Source: Sodiomyces alkalinus F11
Lineage: Eukaryota > Ascomycota > Sordariomycetes > Glomerellales > Plectosphaerellaceae
Length of the DNA: 64,000 bases
Assembly: GCF_003711515.1 (NCBI RefSeq)
Contig: NW_021167082.1
Location: 3,031,691-3,095,690, forward strand
Direction: 5' to 3'
Shown here: one piece after another, positions 24,601-36,284 of the stretch
Layout of the letters: each line of letters begins with the position of its first letter
Position numbering within the stretch: the stretch's first letter is position 1
The notes under the pieces: generated by a model
Database searches by the model: none
Told to the model about the DNA's origin: nothing
The model's input: only the letters and a program-made list of their open reading frames with translations
Made by a program: the position numbers and the translations under genes

Positions 24601-24656
24601 CGTGGTTAATAGGCGTGTCGAATCTATCGCTAGAGGCTATATAGGTTACTGGTTAT

Positions 24657-24949
24657 ATTAAGTAAAGGAACGAGGGTAGATACTCGTAAGGTATATTATA
24701 AGCGCGGAAATAGTGGTAAACAGGCTAATAAAGGCGTTATACGGCGAGAAATTTAAGATATTTAGGTCCTAGGTAGGCGTGATAGATATACGGGAACAGT
24801 TATAGCAGAAATAGCTAGAGGAAGTCTAGATAAATTATTTAGAGGACCTAGAGGATGAATTTAAGGGCGGCTATAGCGAATAGCTAGATTATCTGCCGAT
24901 TACGAATAGCTTTACTCGCCTAATTAACGTTTAGAGCGATTAGAGGGTA
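24657..24949 (+). pseudogene. Copia A pol, 3' piece after the LINE
   Basis: Resumes copia A exactly where it was cut at 18019: TATTAAGTAAAGGAA matches the uninterrupted copy at about 58128. It encodes the last part of RNase H and the C-terminal tail (acidic, about 24800-24880). Confidence 0.75.
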
Positions 24950-25152
24950 TATCGAATAGACTATAGTCTTTTCGGTTACATAATAGGCCGGATTACTAAG
25001 AGTATAATCCGGGTAGACGCTTATAGAATCTACACTATATAAAATACGGTGGTAGCATTTCCCTAACAGTCTAACATAGTTATAATAGTAGACAATTACC
25101 TTAATAAATTTGTACCTATTTTGTGACGATTTTGACTACGCTTTATCTGACA
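24950..25152 (+). repeat. 3' LTR of copia A, plus copy (203 bp)
   Basis: Begins TATCGAATAGAC (from TGTCGAATAGAC) and ends TATCTGACA. It matches 33843-34045 and 53242-53444 (inverted, same length) and 58431-58634. The 3' half is almost free of RIP. Confidence 0.9.
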
Positions 25153-25323
25153 CATACCGGCTCCACTATGGACCCGCACGAACAAAGGCATCGCTGTGGT
25201 AACCGCCGGTGTATAGAACAAAGAAAAGAATAAAGAGAAGGACTTGTTTTCCTTATTTATATTATAACTTCGTCAGTTCTTATCCAAAATAAACAAAATA
25301 AATACCGTTTAGGAGCTCTTGGG
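25153..25323 (+). other. Copia C1 leader (untranslated) fragment
   Basis: Collinear with C2 at about 36101-36290: ACCGGCTC..., then AATAAAGAAAAG-type purine repeats and TACCGTTTAG. Lightly RIP-mutated. Confidence 0.6.
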
Positions 25324-25963
25324 ATGCCCACGCAGACCGAACTCATTGAACAAGTATTTATCTTTCAAACTAAACCCCAAATAAATAAAACCCCTCAAAA
25401 TAATAATATAAATATAGGATATATAGTAGAAAAGATCCATAGCATACTAGATAGTTTAGTCAAATTAGATTTGCATTTTTACATAGATAGTGGTGCTACA
25501 GCACACGTAATAATAAATACAACGCTCTTGTCTATATATAAAGCTACTAAAAGTACTGCTAGCTAGGGTGATATAAATAAAATATAAATAACAGGTACTA
25601 GTGACTATTATACTAAATTCAGGGATTTAGGAAGAATACTACTACTTCAGAACTGTTTATATATTCCCGAATTAGGTACTAATATGATTAGCCTTCCCGT
25701 CCTAGATAAGAAGAAAATCTACGGCCTTACAGGAAATAACTAGCTTATTCTATTCCAAAATAACCAAAATAAAACCACCGATATTTATACTAGAGCTATT
25801 CTACATAACGGCCTCTACTAGGCTTCGGCAGAGGCCCTAACATACGGGGGGGTAACAGGGTCGTCGTCACGGTCCTTAAAGCCCTATAGTGCTATAAGTA
25901 CAACAGGAATAAAGAAGACTATTTCAGATAAAAGAAAAGGAATAAAGGAATAGTCTAGCATAA
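25324..25963 (+). pseudogene. Copia C1 protease with gag deleted in frame
   Basis: An ATG at 25324 opens an 80-codon frame whose first residues (MPTQTEL) match the gag start of C2, but it passes at once into the protease N-terminus (IEQVFIFQ). The intact aspartic protease motif FYIDSGATAHV is at about 25471-25509. The first stop is TAG at 25564; the frame then continues with RIP-type stops (LPVLDKKKIYGL near 25695) until gypsy E cuts it at 25963. About 1.1 kb of gag and its acidic linker, present in C2 (about 36300-37410), is absent. Confidence 0.75.
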
Positions 25964-26186
25964 TATCAAGGAATAGGCTATAATACCAGGGAAAAGATAC
26001 ACCGTAACGGATAATATTATTCGGACTTAATAATCGTATTTTATAAAGACTTTAACTGAAGGAGGAAAAGGGGACTTTTCCCCCTTTACGCTAATATAGT
26101 AATTTAGTCTCGCTAAGTATTCGGCGATCCGAGCGTATCTCCCATCCTATATAGTGCTAATCTATAATACTACTTAGTTCCTTATA
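25964..26186 (-). repeat. 3' LTR of gypsy E (223 bp)
   Basis: A direct repeat of 33437-33659. Begins TATCAAGGAATAGG on the plus strand and ends TTCCTTATA. The shared internal block is TACCAGGGAAAAGATACACC. Confidence 0.88.
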
Positions 26187-27049
26187 CTACCCCTTCTCTA
26201 ACGGGGCTAGTTCCTTAGGCCTATTCTATCCCCCCTTACCGGGCAGAACGTGTATATAACTCTAGCCTTATACGAACTCCGCCGTCCGGTCGGCGCTTAT
26301 AATTAGTTAGTGCTTATAAGGCTACGTACCTCCTTCTAAATATCACGACTTCTTTCCACGTATCGTTAAGTAATCGGTAAACTATTAGCGGTAATTATAT
26401 AGCCGACTCGCTTACTAATTACTATTCTCTTTCTAGTATCCCGCCTAATAGCCGGCGATTACTCGCCGCGTTTTATAATATCGCGCTTATCGCTATGCCT
26501 TCCTTTATTATCGTGGTATATAGTATTACTAAACTTATTCTTACCGTTCTTTACACTTACTCTCTTTCCGGCCGGATTCGTAACTAGGGCGATTATTCGC
26601 CTTATAGATAAAGGTTCTCGTGGCTCCTCCGTAGTTATTCTTCTCTTCTTCCTTTTCCTTACATAATCTTTATTCTTTATATTACGTTTTTAGTTTACTA
26701 TATATTTATATTTATATTTATATTTCCGCCGAATAATCGCCGCTATTTCTATCTTATTTCCTAACGTCGACTAGTCGCTATTATATCTCTCCTACTCGGC
26801 GTCGCCCGCGAATTACGTTATATACCCTATAATACTAATAATAGGTGGCTAGGGAGCTTCTCTAATACTCCGCCTTATAGTCGTTATATAGCTTCCCTGG
26901 CTACCGATATTTATATAGATTATATTAACTAATCTAACTCTAGTATATATAGGTGCCTTATTTACCTTCGCTCGTACTAGGCGTGTATATCTATAAGTTT
27001 ATTATTATTTTCGCCGAACGCTCGGCTCCTAACGCGTCTAGATCCCGGA
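26187..27049. other. Gypsy E region inside the 3' LTR; no gene seen
   Basis: Pyrimidine-rich plus strand with a TATTTATATTTATATTTATA run near 26699-26725. No frame was recognised. Equivalent in position to 5192-5924 of gypsy B. Confidence 0.35.
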
Positions 27050-27964
27050 TACTCTCTTAGGTACTGCCTAGACTATTTAGAATACCACCACTATGATCCT
27101 TTAGAAGGAGATTGATAACGAGTTAACGCCGATTAGTCGGTATCGTTTTCACCTACGGCTTTAGGCCGCGTGTAAGTAGTTCTATAAGGCTTTAGATAAA
27201 GCCGCTCGCCCCCCCGCCGCCGTTAATACTAACCGCCTTATACTCAATAAACTATCGTTAATTTAGTCTCTTTTAACTATTAACCTAATAATACAGGTTT
27301 ATACCTATTATTCGCTGTTCGCTCGGCTTACGCTAACCTCTTCTAGGTTAATAACCTCTAGGCTAATAAGGCCTATTCCCTTATAGAGATAGTTATACCC
27401 CCTAAGGACTAAAGCCTTATCACTTTTATCACGCTATAGCGTGCCGTCCGTGAGCTCCGGGGCGTAGACGTTAAGGAGTATCCCGATAAGCGTGCGGCTC
27501 GAGCTACTGGCTATAACTAACGCGGTATAACTTCGTTCCTTTATCTACGGGGTCTAGCCGATACCCTTACTAGTATTAATAAACCCCGCTACTCCTTTAT
27601 ATCCGCCGCCTTTACCGGCCGCCGCACCGCCGCCCGTAGGCCCTAAGTTTATATCTAATCGGATAATAAGGACGGTCTTATCGAGTAGTCGCCGTCTACC
27701 GCCGTTAACGCCGCCTCCTCTATCGTTAGCGCCGCCTCCCCTATCGCCTCGCCTACCGCTAGCACCGCTAATAGCGCTAGTAACGCTAGTGGTTCTACTA
27801 ATATTAGCGCCACCGAGTAATCGCCGTAAGTTACGTAGGCCGATAAGTCTAAGGACGATATCGAGATAGCCGATACTATTTACTCGGCCAAGAGTATCGA
27901 TTTCTCGGAGGAGGTTATTATTATTAGTAGCGATAATAACTCCTTTAAGGGCTTTAATAATTAA
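27050..27964 (+). pseudogene. Possible antisense accessory gene of gypsy E
   Basis: Opposite to gag-pol, in the same place as the antisense genes of B and D. An early frame at about 27090-27260 reads helix-like sequence (KEIDNELTPISRYRFHL, then FYKALDKAARPPAAV). A later frame from about 27420 reads RAVRELRGVDVKEYPDKRAA, a Ser/Ala-rich tract (about 27700-27810) and an acidic C-terminus ending FKGFNN at a TAA (27962-27964). Stops inside are TAG/TAA. A frame change or intron between the two parts is needed. No cysteine clusters were found, so homology with the B and D genes is not shown. Confidence 0.4.
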
Positions 27965-28199
27965 GAGGTAGGGTATCGGCGGCCGTAAGGCGCTATACCT
28001 ATAGGGCTAGGAATTAGTTTATTTTATAGTCGTCTTTTAGCGTTTTCTTCTTATATATATAGCCTATATTTTTACCTCGTGTATTATTCCGCTGTATAAG
28101 ATAGTATTAATGTTCCTAGTTATAGTTTAATTTTTATACCGGCCGTTCGGCGCTAGTAGTTATCCTACTTCTTATATATATATTTCTTTTAGTTCTAGT

Positions 28200-31100
28200 A
28201 ATATTTCACGATAGCTAGAGCGTTTCCTAAGTAGTCCTCGGGCTCCTAGATATTATATTCTATTAGCTAGCTCGCCCACTTCACGAGGTAGAACTTCTAT
28301 CCCTATTCCTCCTTATAGACTACGATATCCTCGACTTCCTACTCGTCCTATTCCTCTATAAGCGGTAATAGGTTATTCGCCGAACCCTTAACTATTAGCC
28401 TATCATTCTACGGTTCTAATAATAATACCGAAAACACGTTATATATCCTCGAGTACTACGGTAGTAGACGAACCCTATACGCTAGATTACCGATCTTTTC
28501 TAAAATCTCTACCTGGATATATCGTGGTACGAGTTTTAATCCGGCCTTCAATAGAAACTTAATAATAGCGAGCCCCACAAATTCTCTTTTTTCGAAACTC
28601 CTAGGCTTATGCCTCTTATTATAATACTTAGCCTAGGTCTTAACCGCCGCCTCCTAATAAGCGCGGACCCGTTAGCGGATATCCGCTAACTATTTAACGC
28701 GTTCCCTAACGCCTTATACTATAGTATCGTCTCTAGGTTTAATATACTCTACTATCCTCGGGTAATACCCGTAGAGTACCTTATATAGGGATACTCTAAT
28801 AGAACTATATAGGCTATTATTATACACAACTTAGCCTCTTATAACTAGATCGGCTAGTAATCGGCGGCCTCCGCCCTTATTATCCTTAAGAACTTAAGTA
28901 GCGTTTAGTATATTCGTTCGGTCTACCCGTCGGTCTAAGGGTAGAATATAGTAGATAGTCGGCGAGTAATCGCCCGCTCGCGCTAGAACTCCTCCTAAAA
29001 CCGACTCGTGATAAGCTTATCCCTATCGCTTATAATTCTCTTTAGACTCCTAAAATAGCACTTAACCTTATTGTAAAGTATAGTACCTAACTAGGGTACT
29101 ATAAGTATCTTATAGGTCGGTATAAAAAGTGTATACTTTATTAAGCGGTCGATAATTAATAGCACGGCGTTATAAGTTTAACCGTCCTTACCCCTTACGG
29201 GTAGGAAACCCGTAATAAAATCTATAGCGATTTCTTAAAACGAGTATAACGGTAATAGTAACGATTATAGTTATCCGTGCTATTTATACCTTAGTACCTA
29301 AATACCTTAAAAAGCCGAGTATACGGCGATATATTCGCGAATATCGTATACTAAATTAACCTAATAGAATTTCCTTAATACTAGCTTTAGTGTCTTATTT
29401 ACACCTATATATCCCGTACAGGGGTTATCGTAATATTAGCGTAGGATCTTAGTCCTAATGATCGCCTCCTCGGGGATTACTAGTCTTCCCCTATAACGTA
29501 GTATACTATTTTTATCCAAAGAGTACGCTACTCTTTTTCTAGTCTTTTATCGAATATTTACTGCTAAAGATATATAGTTAGTATTAGTAGTCTATAGCCC
29601 TTTAACTAACTACTTAAACTCTTCGCTAGATATAAGATAATTTACCGTTTCGCCCTTAGTAAGCTCTTATACTATAAAGCGTAGGATATACTAATCCGGG
29701 ATTATAATAACCCTAGCCTTAGTCTCCTCCTCCGGCGTATAGTCCGTGGAGGCCCGCTAGGCCGTTATATTATCACCGCGGGTCTTCTTAGCCTATATAA
29801 TCGTTACGATAATAACACGCGAGATGCTATCGTTTAGGCTTAGAGGTGGCTATTACCCTTATCGCCCTGTTTTAGAGCTTAGCTACACGATGTTTTCGCT
29901 TAGCAGAGTAACCCATTATCTCTTAGGTCTAAGGTCCTTCTCTTAAAATAACCTCCTAGCGGCCTATATATATACGAAAAGAACCGCCTTTTCTAGGGTA
30001 GCGTGGATTTATATAATCTATTAGCGAACGCTTACCTATATATTATTAATTAGACTTAGCTTATTAGAAGGGGTAGGGAGGATATCGTTATAGGATATTT
30101 TCCCCACTATATAATTTAGCCTCCTAGATAGACTGTCCGCTAGGTTTATCTTTCCCGGGCGATACTATACTTTAAAATTAAAAGATATAAGCCGATATAC
30201 CTATTTAGTAAGCCTTCCGGGAAGGTCTTACGCTAACGCCCGTAGCACGCCCTTTAAGGCTTTATAGTCTATTAGAACCGTAAATGCCTGCCCTATACCT
30301 TTAAGGTAGTATCTCTAATACTCTAAGCTTTCCACGATAACTAATAACTCCTATTATCCTATAGCCTACCGTTATTCCGTGTCGGTAAGTTTTCGCGAAT
30401 AGTAGGCGATTAATCACTATTACGAGTTATACTTCTAACTTACAATTCCGGATACTACTTTATCCGATACGTTTATCTTAACTCTAGAATCTAGCACGGG
30501 GCTCTAATAGCGTAGGATAAGCGCTAAGCTAAAGGCGACCTTTAGTCTTTTAAAAGCTTCTTAAGCCTTAGGCGGAAAGTAGAATAGCCCTTTCTTCACG
30601 CCGGCCTTATTACCCTTTAGTAGCGTGGATAGGGGTATTATAACCTTTAAGTACCCCTTAATAAATCTCCTATAGAAATTCGCGAATCCTAGCAAGACTA
30701 TATATCTCTGAAAGATTCTAGCGCCGGTTAATTGGCTACCGCTTATAACCTTTCTGGGTCTATTATAATACCCTTACGGCATACTATAAACCCTAAGAAA
30801 TCTACCCGGTCCCTATAAAATTCGCACTTTAATAGTTTAGTATATAGTTAGTAACGCTATAATCTTTTAAGGACCTATTATAGGTGCTTTATATATTCCT
30901 TCTTAGCATAGGAGTAGATTAGGATATCGTCGAGGTATACGATATAAGAGATATTAAGTAAACCGGCGAGTACTCGGTAAACGTACGCCTAAAACGGTAT
31001 AGGCGTGTTTATTAACCCGAATAGTATAACTATATACTTAAAATACCTATACCGCGTTCTAAATACGGTTTTCTAGCGGTCCTCTTTCTTAATCCGGATC

Positions 31101-32300
31101 CTATAATAGGTATCTCGGATATCGACCTTCGAAAAGTATTAGGCACCTAAAAGGCGATCTAGTAATTCCCTAATTAATAGGAGTAGGTACCGGTTCTTAA
31201 TCGTGATAGCGTTTATCCTATAATAGTTAATATATAGGCGGAGGCTACTATCCTTTTTCGGCACGAATAGGACTAGCGACCCTGTTAGGCTAATCGATTT
31301 CTAAATACGATTACTCGCTATACCTTCGGCGATATACTTTTTTAGCTCCTTAAGCTATATAGGTAATAGCGGGTATAAGGGCCTAAATAAAGGCTCCTTC
31401 CCCGTTTACAGGTTAATAGAATATTCTACGTCCTCTAATAAAGATAGTTCCTTCGCTACTTCTTCTAAAAATATATCTTCAAACTATTATAGACTAAAAG
31501 GTAAACGCACGCCTTTAGGCCGTGGTTTATTATCGTCCACTAATAGAATCGTTATATCCGGGGCGCTACCCGTGACAGCGGTAGCTATAATAACGTATAT
31601 AACGTACGCCTTCGCCCTTTACTCTACTACTTCCCGGGCCTAGGCCTCGGGTTCTATAATAAAAAGCGGTCTAAAACCGAATATTCGGCTAGCTATATCG
31701 ATTAGGATACTCTCCTAACCTATACTATTATTCGATAATAATAAATAACCTAACCCTTTTAGCCGGTCCGTGTAAATAAATACTCCTTTGAAGAGTTAAG
31801 GCCTCCCCTTAGAGTCTACTAAATAGAAAGCTGAGCCGTATACTCCGCGACTACTCGTCGCTCGGCTATTAAAGCCTTTTAGAGCCGGGGCCTGGAGTCC
31901 GCCTAAGGGCTATAACTTTAACTATTCTATTAGCGTCGGGCTAATAATATCGACTTATATACCCGTATTAAGGTTACCGTTAAGCTTAACCTCGCGCCCT
32001 TCTCGGATAATATACGCTACTCCTCGCACGACTTTACCGACTAAGACTTATTTCGGGGCTTTTACGGATATAGTGCTTACCCTCTATACTACGCTAATCC
32101 GTTTCCCGGGCTACTAAGGATCTTAGTAATCCGTATATATCGTTAAGGGCTAAATCCCCTTAAACCTAAATATTACTTATATTAGCGCTTTTCTTCGTTA
32201 AGCCCTTAGCGCTATCTTTATAGTCTTTACTATAATAGTCCTTAGACCGGTATCCCTTTTTACTATAGTTATAATACTCCCTATTTAAGGGTTTACCTAA
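28200..32300 (-). pseudogene. Gypsy E pol: RT, RNase H, integrase, chromodomain
   Basis: Minus strand. RT spans about 31400-30600 with an undamaged YLDDILIYS (YLDD at 30926-30937). RNase H lies around 30400-30100. The integrase zinc domain is at about 29450-29280 (GVNKTLKLVLRKFYW, then former CxxC). The core follows to about 28700. A chromodomain is at about 28350-28200 (VEDIVVYKEE, then FYLVKWAS and EPEDYLG). Chromodomains of chromoviruses direct integration to marked chromatin. Stops are RIP-type. The plus- and minus-strand short frames at 32351-32602 are shadows or fragments. Confidence 0.8.
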
Positions 32301-33436
32301 CCTCGTGGTCTTTTAGGCGCTAGGCGTTGTTATCGACGATAAAGATTTCGTTAGTTATTACTACCCTTTCGAGGTGCTTTCCGACTATTTAGCGGACGGA
32401 TACTATCCCCTCTATAACGGGTTATCCTTCTAATAGTAAGAGTAAGACCTCTTCCGGCTATCGGACCTATTATTCGGGGAGTATATTTTTTAAAATAACT
32501 ACGCCTCCTACGATACCGTGCGAGCCTCTTTAAGCTTAACCCGTTATTCGCGAAGCTTATCGCGGAACTATACGGGTAGTTATCGAAAGCAATTATACGC
32601 ACGCTCTTCGCTACTATACGTCTTTTACCCTAATAGGCGATAGTCGGTATCCTATTATTTAAATAACTTTATCGGCGTTAACTCGCCGACAATATATAGC
32701 TTATATAGCTCCTCCCGGTAATAGAAGTGCTATAAGTCGCGGGATAAGTATTTTCGCCGAATAAACGCCTTAAAATCGTTCTATATAGGCGATAAGAGCT
32801 TCCGTTTATAGCTCCGCCACGATATTTAGTAAGAGCGTTCTAGCTTAGTTAAAGCCTATTTAATTAGCTAGAGTATAGGGGTCTCCGCCCGAAAACGGTT
32901 CCCGGCCTTAACCGCGGATACCTAGTTATTAATCTTAGTAATAGTCGTGTACTCTCTTAGAGTTTCATAGTTATAGACTAATAGCTTCTTATATTCGCGC
33001 TTTATCGCCGGACGTTCAATAAGCCTCTATAGGATAGCTATATTCTACCTCTATATCTACTAGTTAAACTCTTACTATTATTATACCTAACGCGCTAATA
33101 GCGCGAATAGGTTCTTAGTGGTTATTAGGGATAATTCCCCTATACGGTCGGAGGATGCGTAGCTCGCCGATTACTTAGCGCTCCTCGCCCGTTTAATATC
33201 GAGCCTCTATAGACGCCTATCGACGGATAACGTCCGCGTTCGCACCGAACTAAAAGACGACGATAAGGCCGTATCGGTATTATTATCTTATTAGTCCTAA
33301 CGCTTTTCGGTGCCTCGAATAGGCTTTTTATATTATACGCCTATATCCGCCCGTTTAGTATCGGTAATACTTTGTAAAGTCTGCTTTAGAAGTATCTTCG
33401 GCCCGGTAACCTTATACGTATAGAAGTTAAAGAATT
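32300..33436 (-). pseudogene. Gypsy E gag, RIP-degraded
   Basis: Assigned by position: directly inside the 5' LTR and upstream of protease/RT on the minus strand. The frame is broken by TAA/TAG and no zinc knuckle is legible. Ends are approximate. Confidence 0.45.
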
Positions 33437-33659
33437 TATTAAGGAATAGGCCATAATACCAGGGAAAAGATACACCGTAACGGAGAATATTATTCGGACT
33501 TAATAGTCGTATTTTATAAAGACTTTAACTTAAGGAGGAAAAGGGAACTTTTCCCCCTCTACGCTAATATAGTAATTTAGTCTCGCCGAGTATTCGGTGA
33601 TCCGAGCGTATCTCCGATTCTATATAGTGCTAATCCATAGTGCCACTTAATTCCTTATA
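33437..33659 (-). repeat. 5' LTR of gypsy E (223 bp)
   Basis: Same length as the left LTR and the same blocks, starting TATTAAGGAATAGG and ending TTCCTTATA. Confidence 0.88.
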
Positions 33660-33842
33660 TATAAAGAACACGGTCTTAGAAAAGACCCACTTAAAGACCA
33701 TCTCTTTAGGGGCATAAAGGAAAAATCAGGTCGTGGAATAAAGAAAAGAACAACCGGTAGAATAAAGAGAACCGGCAGAATAAAGAACAGAACAAAGAGA
33801 CCGAAATAACCGTCAGAAAATAACAAATACCAAAGACAACAT
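33660..33842 (+). other. Copia C1 fragment between gypsy E and minus-strand copia A
   Basis: Collinear with C2 at about 38050-38190 (ACCCACTTAAAGACC, AGAATAAAGAAAAGAACAA, CCGAAATAACCGTC). Purine-rich, low coding content, part of the protease-integrase spacer. It ends with the TSD AACAT at 33838-33842. Confidence 0.75.
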
Positions 33843-34045
33843 TGTCAGATAAAGCGTAGTCGAAATCGTCATAAAATAGGTTAAAATTGATTGAGGGAAT
33901 TGTGTATAATTATAACTGTATTAGACCGTTAGGGAAACGCTGCCACCGTATTTTATATAGTGTAGATTCTGTAAGCGTTTACCCGGACTATACTCTTAGT
34001 AATTCGGCCCGTTACGTAACCGAAAAGACTATAGTCTAGTCGACA
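33843..34045 (-). repeat. 3' LTR of minus copia A (203 bp)
   Basis: Plus-strand ends TGTCAGATAAAGCG and AGTCGACA; a direct match to 53242-53444. Confidence 0.9.
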
Positions 34046-34963
34046 TACCCTCTAATCGCTCTAAAGGTTAGTTACGCGATTTAAGCTATTCGTAACCGGC
34101 AGATATAATAGGCATATAACCTATGTAATCTCTTCACTATAGCCGCCCTTAAAGTCATCCTCTAGGTCCTCTACATACTCTATCCGGACTTTCTTTAGCT
34201 GTTTTCTACTATAGCCGTACCTGTATATCTATTACTGCTACCTAGGACCTAAATATATTAAGTTTCTCGCCGTATAACGCCTTCGTTAATCCGTCTACCA
34301 CTATTTCCGTGCTTGTAACGTACGTTACGAGTATTTACCCTTATTCCTTTATTTAATATAACTAGTAGCCGTGGATACCGGCTTAGCGAAGGCGTGTTAT
34401 TAACGTGCTAATCTCTTAATGAACTAATCGAATCGTTTAGTTATTATTGTATAGAATCCTTAATTCCGGATCGTTAAATTCCACTCCAATACTAAGTAAT
34501 AGGCGTTATATAAAGATACCCTCTTTTACACCTTATACTAACGCTAATAGCTCTGCTCCTGTTATTAACGTCGTGACTATATCCTGCTTATTAGCGCGTC
34601 ACGCGATTATACCGCTAAATAAGCGTATCATGTACAGTTAACTACTCTTACGGTTAAGAGTACTATCGGTAAATAAGGCGTTAGTATAGATTTTGATAGT
34701 ATCGCAACCCCTTAGTTCTAATATAAATAATTAGCTATTAATTAGATAAAGGATTAGATAATCGGCGGCCTTATAGTATATAGGGCCTGGATTAACGTTA
34801 AAGCAGTATAGCCTTAATACTATAAAAGCTATATCTAGCCGCGATATCAATACTACGTATAGTATAGATCCTATCTTCTATTAATAGCTTTTATTATTAG
34901 TTAAGGTCCCTGAATAGGGTCGTAGTTCTATAATCTTAATTAGGTGTCTTAGGCGATAGTTAC
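34046..34963 (-). pseudogene. Minus copia A pol, 3' piece (RNase H and C-terminus)
   Basis: Reverse complement of the region seen in the plus copy at about 17420-18019 and 24657-24949. The end at 34959-34963 is the TSD GTTAC of copia C2, and the sequence resumes at 41824. The plus-strand frame at 34447-34641 is a shadow. Confidence 0.75.
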
Positions 34964-35286
34964 TGTTGATATTACTAATAATATCCTTCGTACCTTCGCA
35001 CTCGAACAAAGGATATCTTCCCTGCAAGCCTAGACAAAGGATTACGTCTTAGATAAAGGATTACGTTATTATTACGATCTCGATTCCTTTATAAAGAAGG
35101 AAAAGAATAAAGGTTATTAACCCGTCCCCTCGGCTCGATTCTTCCTTCCTTTGTTCTTCTTCTTTATCGCTTTTATATAATCCACACGCGCGCAGAAATC
35201 CTACTATTATAATCCTATTATTACTATCTATTTTTCCACTGCTTTTCGTGACTTTTATCCTTTCCGCTTATCCATAATCTTTAAAA
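34964..35286 (+). repeat. 5' LTR of copia C2 (323 bp)
   Basis: Begins TGTTGATATTACTAATAATA and ends AATCTTTAAAA. Shorter than the 3' copy because that one has an extra ATAAAGGATTACG-type unit. Confidence 0.88.
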
Positions 35287-35794
35287 GGTTATAAGCCCGG
35301 AAAAGCTCGACTAAAGTCTCCAAACAACATATCCCTTAATTACCTACGGTCGTAAGCCAAAAAGAGAATCCCCCGATTCCAAATAAAAGTCCCTTATTCC
35401 TATCCGACATTCCACGCTATATACTACCGATCTTACCCACCTACCTCTATACCGACCTACCTACCTATATTTACGATTCTACAGTTTGAATGACCGGTCG
35501 GCTTAATCGTACGCTTATAAATCTATAAAATTATCAGAAAATTCATAAAAGCTACGATTACGTGAATTAAACGTGTGCACTATTCTTTACGTACGGATAC
35601 TATAACCACTATACTATAAGGGCTATTCTAGTTATACTACTAGGATACCTTTCGTTGCTTATAAGTCTTTAATTCTACTAGATTTCTATACCTATATATT
35701 TTCCGACCGTGGAATCCTATATAAATATCGTGTTTTCTACGCGACCGTGAATCCCCATATTCCGCGAAGACCCACTTTAGGATCCTCGCGAATA

Positions 35795-36150
35795 AAGGAA
35801 TTATACCGGCTCCGCTTTAGACCCATTAGAATAAAGGAATACTATGTTTAGAAATAAAGGAATTCTATTATCTGTACATATAGGTATCGTTTTCTTTATC
35901 TACGAAGCCGTTTTGCCTCTTTTAGAATAAAGAACGGCTTTACTTTAGAACTGTGAGAGTAAAGAATTATACCGGTCCCGCTTTAGACCGCCGGAATAAA
36001 GGAATACTATCTTTAGAAATAAAGGCACTCTGTTATTTGTACGTACGAGTATCGTTTTCTTTATATACGAAGCTGCTTTTCCTTTTTTAGAATAAAGAAC
36101 TATATACCGGCTCTACTTTAGACCCGTAAGAATAAAGGCCCGAATAAAGG
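35795..36150 (+). repeat. Tandem repeats in the copia C2 leader
   Basis: Three imperfect copies, starting near 35799, 35965 and 36099, each opening with TATACCGG(C/T)(T/C)C and CTTTAGACC and containing GAATAAAGGAATACTAT and TATCGTTTTCTTTAT blocks. They lie between the primer-binding site and gag. Confidence 0.65.
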
Positions 36151-36284
36151 TATCGCTATAGTAACTACCCGTGTATAGAATAAAGAAAAGAATAAAGAAA
36201 AGAACTATTTTCCTTATTTATACTATAACTTCGTCAGTTCTTATCTAAAATAAACACAATAAATACCGTTTAGAGGCTCTTAAG

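Larger units (their letters stand above)
18020..24643 (-). mobile_element. Tad-like non-LTR retrotransposon (LINE)
   Basis: A 6.6-kb insertion splits copia A. A 13-bp TSD, GGTTACTAGTTAT at 18007-18019 and GGTTACTGGTTAT at 24644-24656, differs by one RIP-type change. The left edge starts with (ATT)n, which is a (TAA)n tail on the minus strand, as in many LINEs. The minus strand encodes ORF1 with a CCHC knuckle and ORF2 with endonuclease and LINE-type RT. No LTRs are present. The combination fits the fungal Tad1 clade. Confidence 0.85.
4301..25152 (+). mobile_element. Copia A element, plus copy (interrupted by gypsy B and a LINE)
   Basis: Three pieces of one copia element read on the plus strand: about 4306-4839, 13886-18006 and 24657-25152. 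The middle joins are proven by TSDs of the inserted elements. Gag, protease, integrase, RT and RNase H can be read in order, and the element ends in a 203-bp LTR at 24950-25152. The 5' LTR is missing: sequence to the left switches to the L element at 4300. What follows 25152 is the leader of copia C1, so this copy probably inserted into C1. Related copies are the minus-strand one at 33843-53444 and the fragment at 57550-58634. Confidence 0.75.
25964..33659 (-). mobile_element. Gypsy E: full-length chromovirus
   Basis: Two 223-bp LTRs (25964-26186, 33437-33659) are flanked by CATAA (25959-25963) and TATAA (33660-33664), a TSD with one RIP change. The minus strand carries gag, RT with an intact YLDD, integrase and a chromodomain. 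An extra 2.0 kb lies between the chromodomain and the 3' LTR, with a possible antisense gene. It inserted into copia C1 between protease and integrase. Confidence 0.9.
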
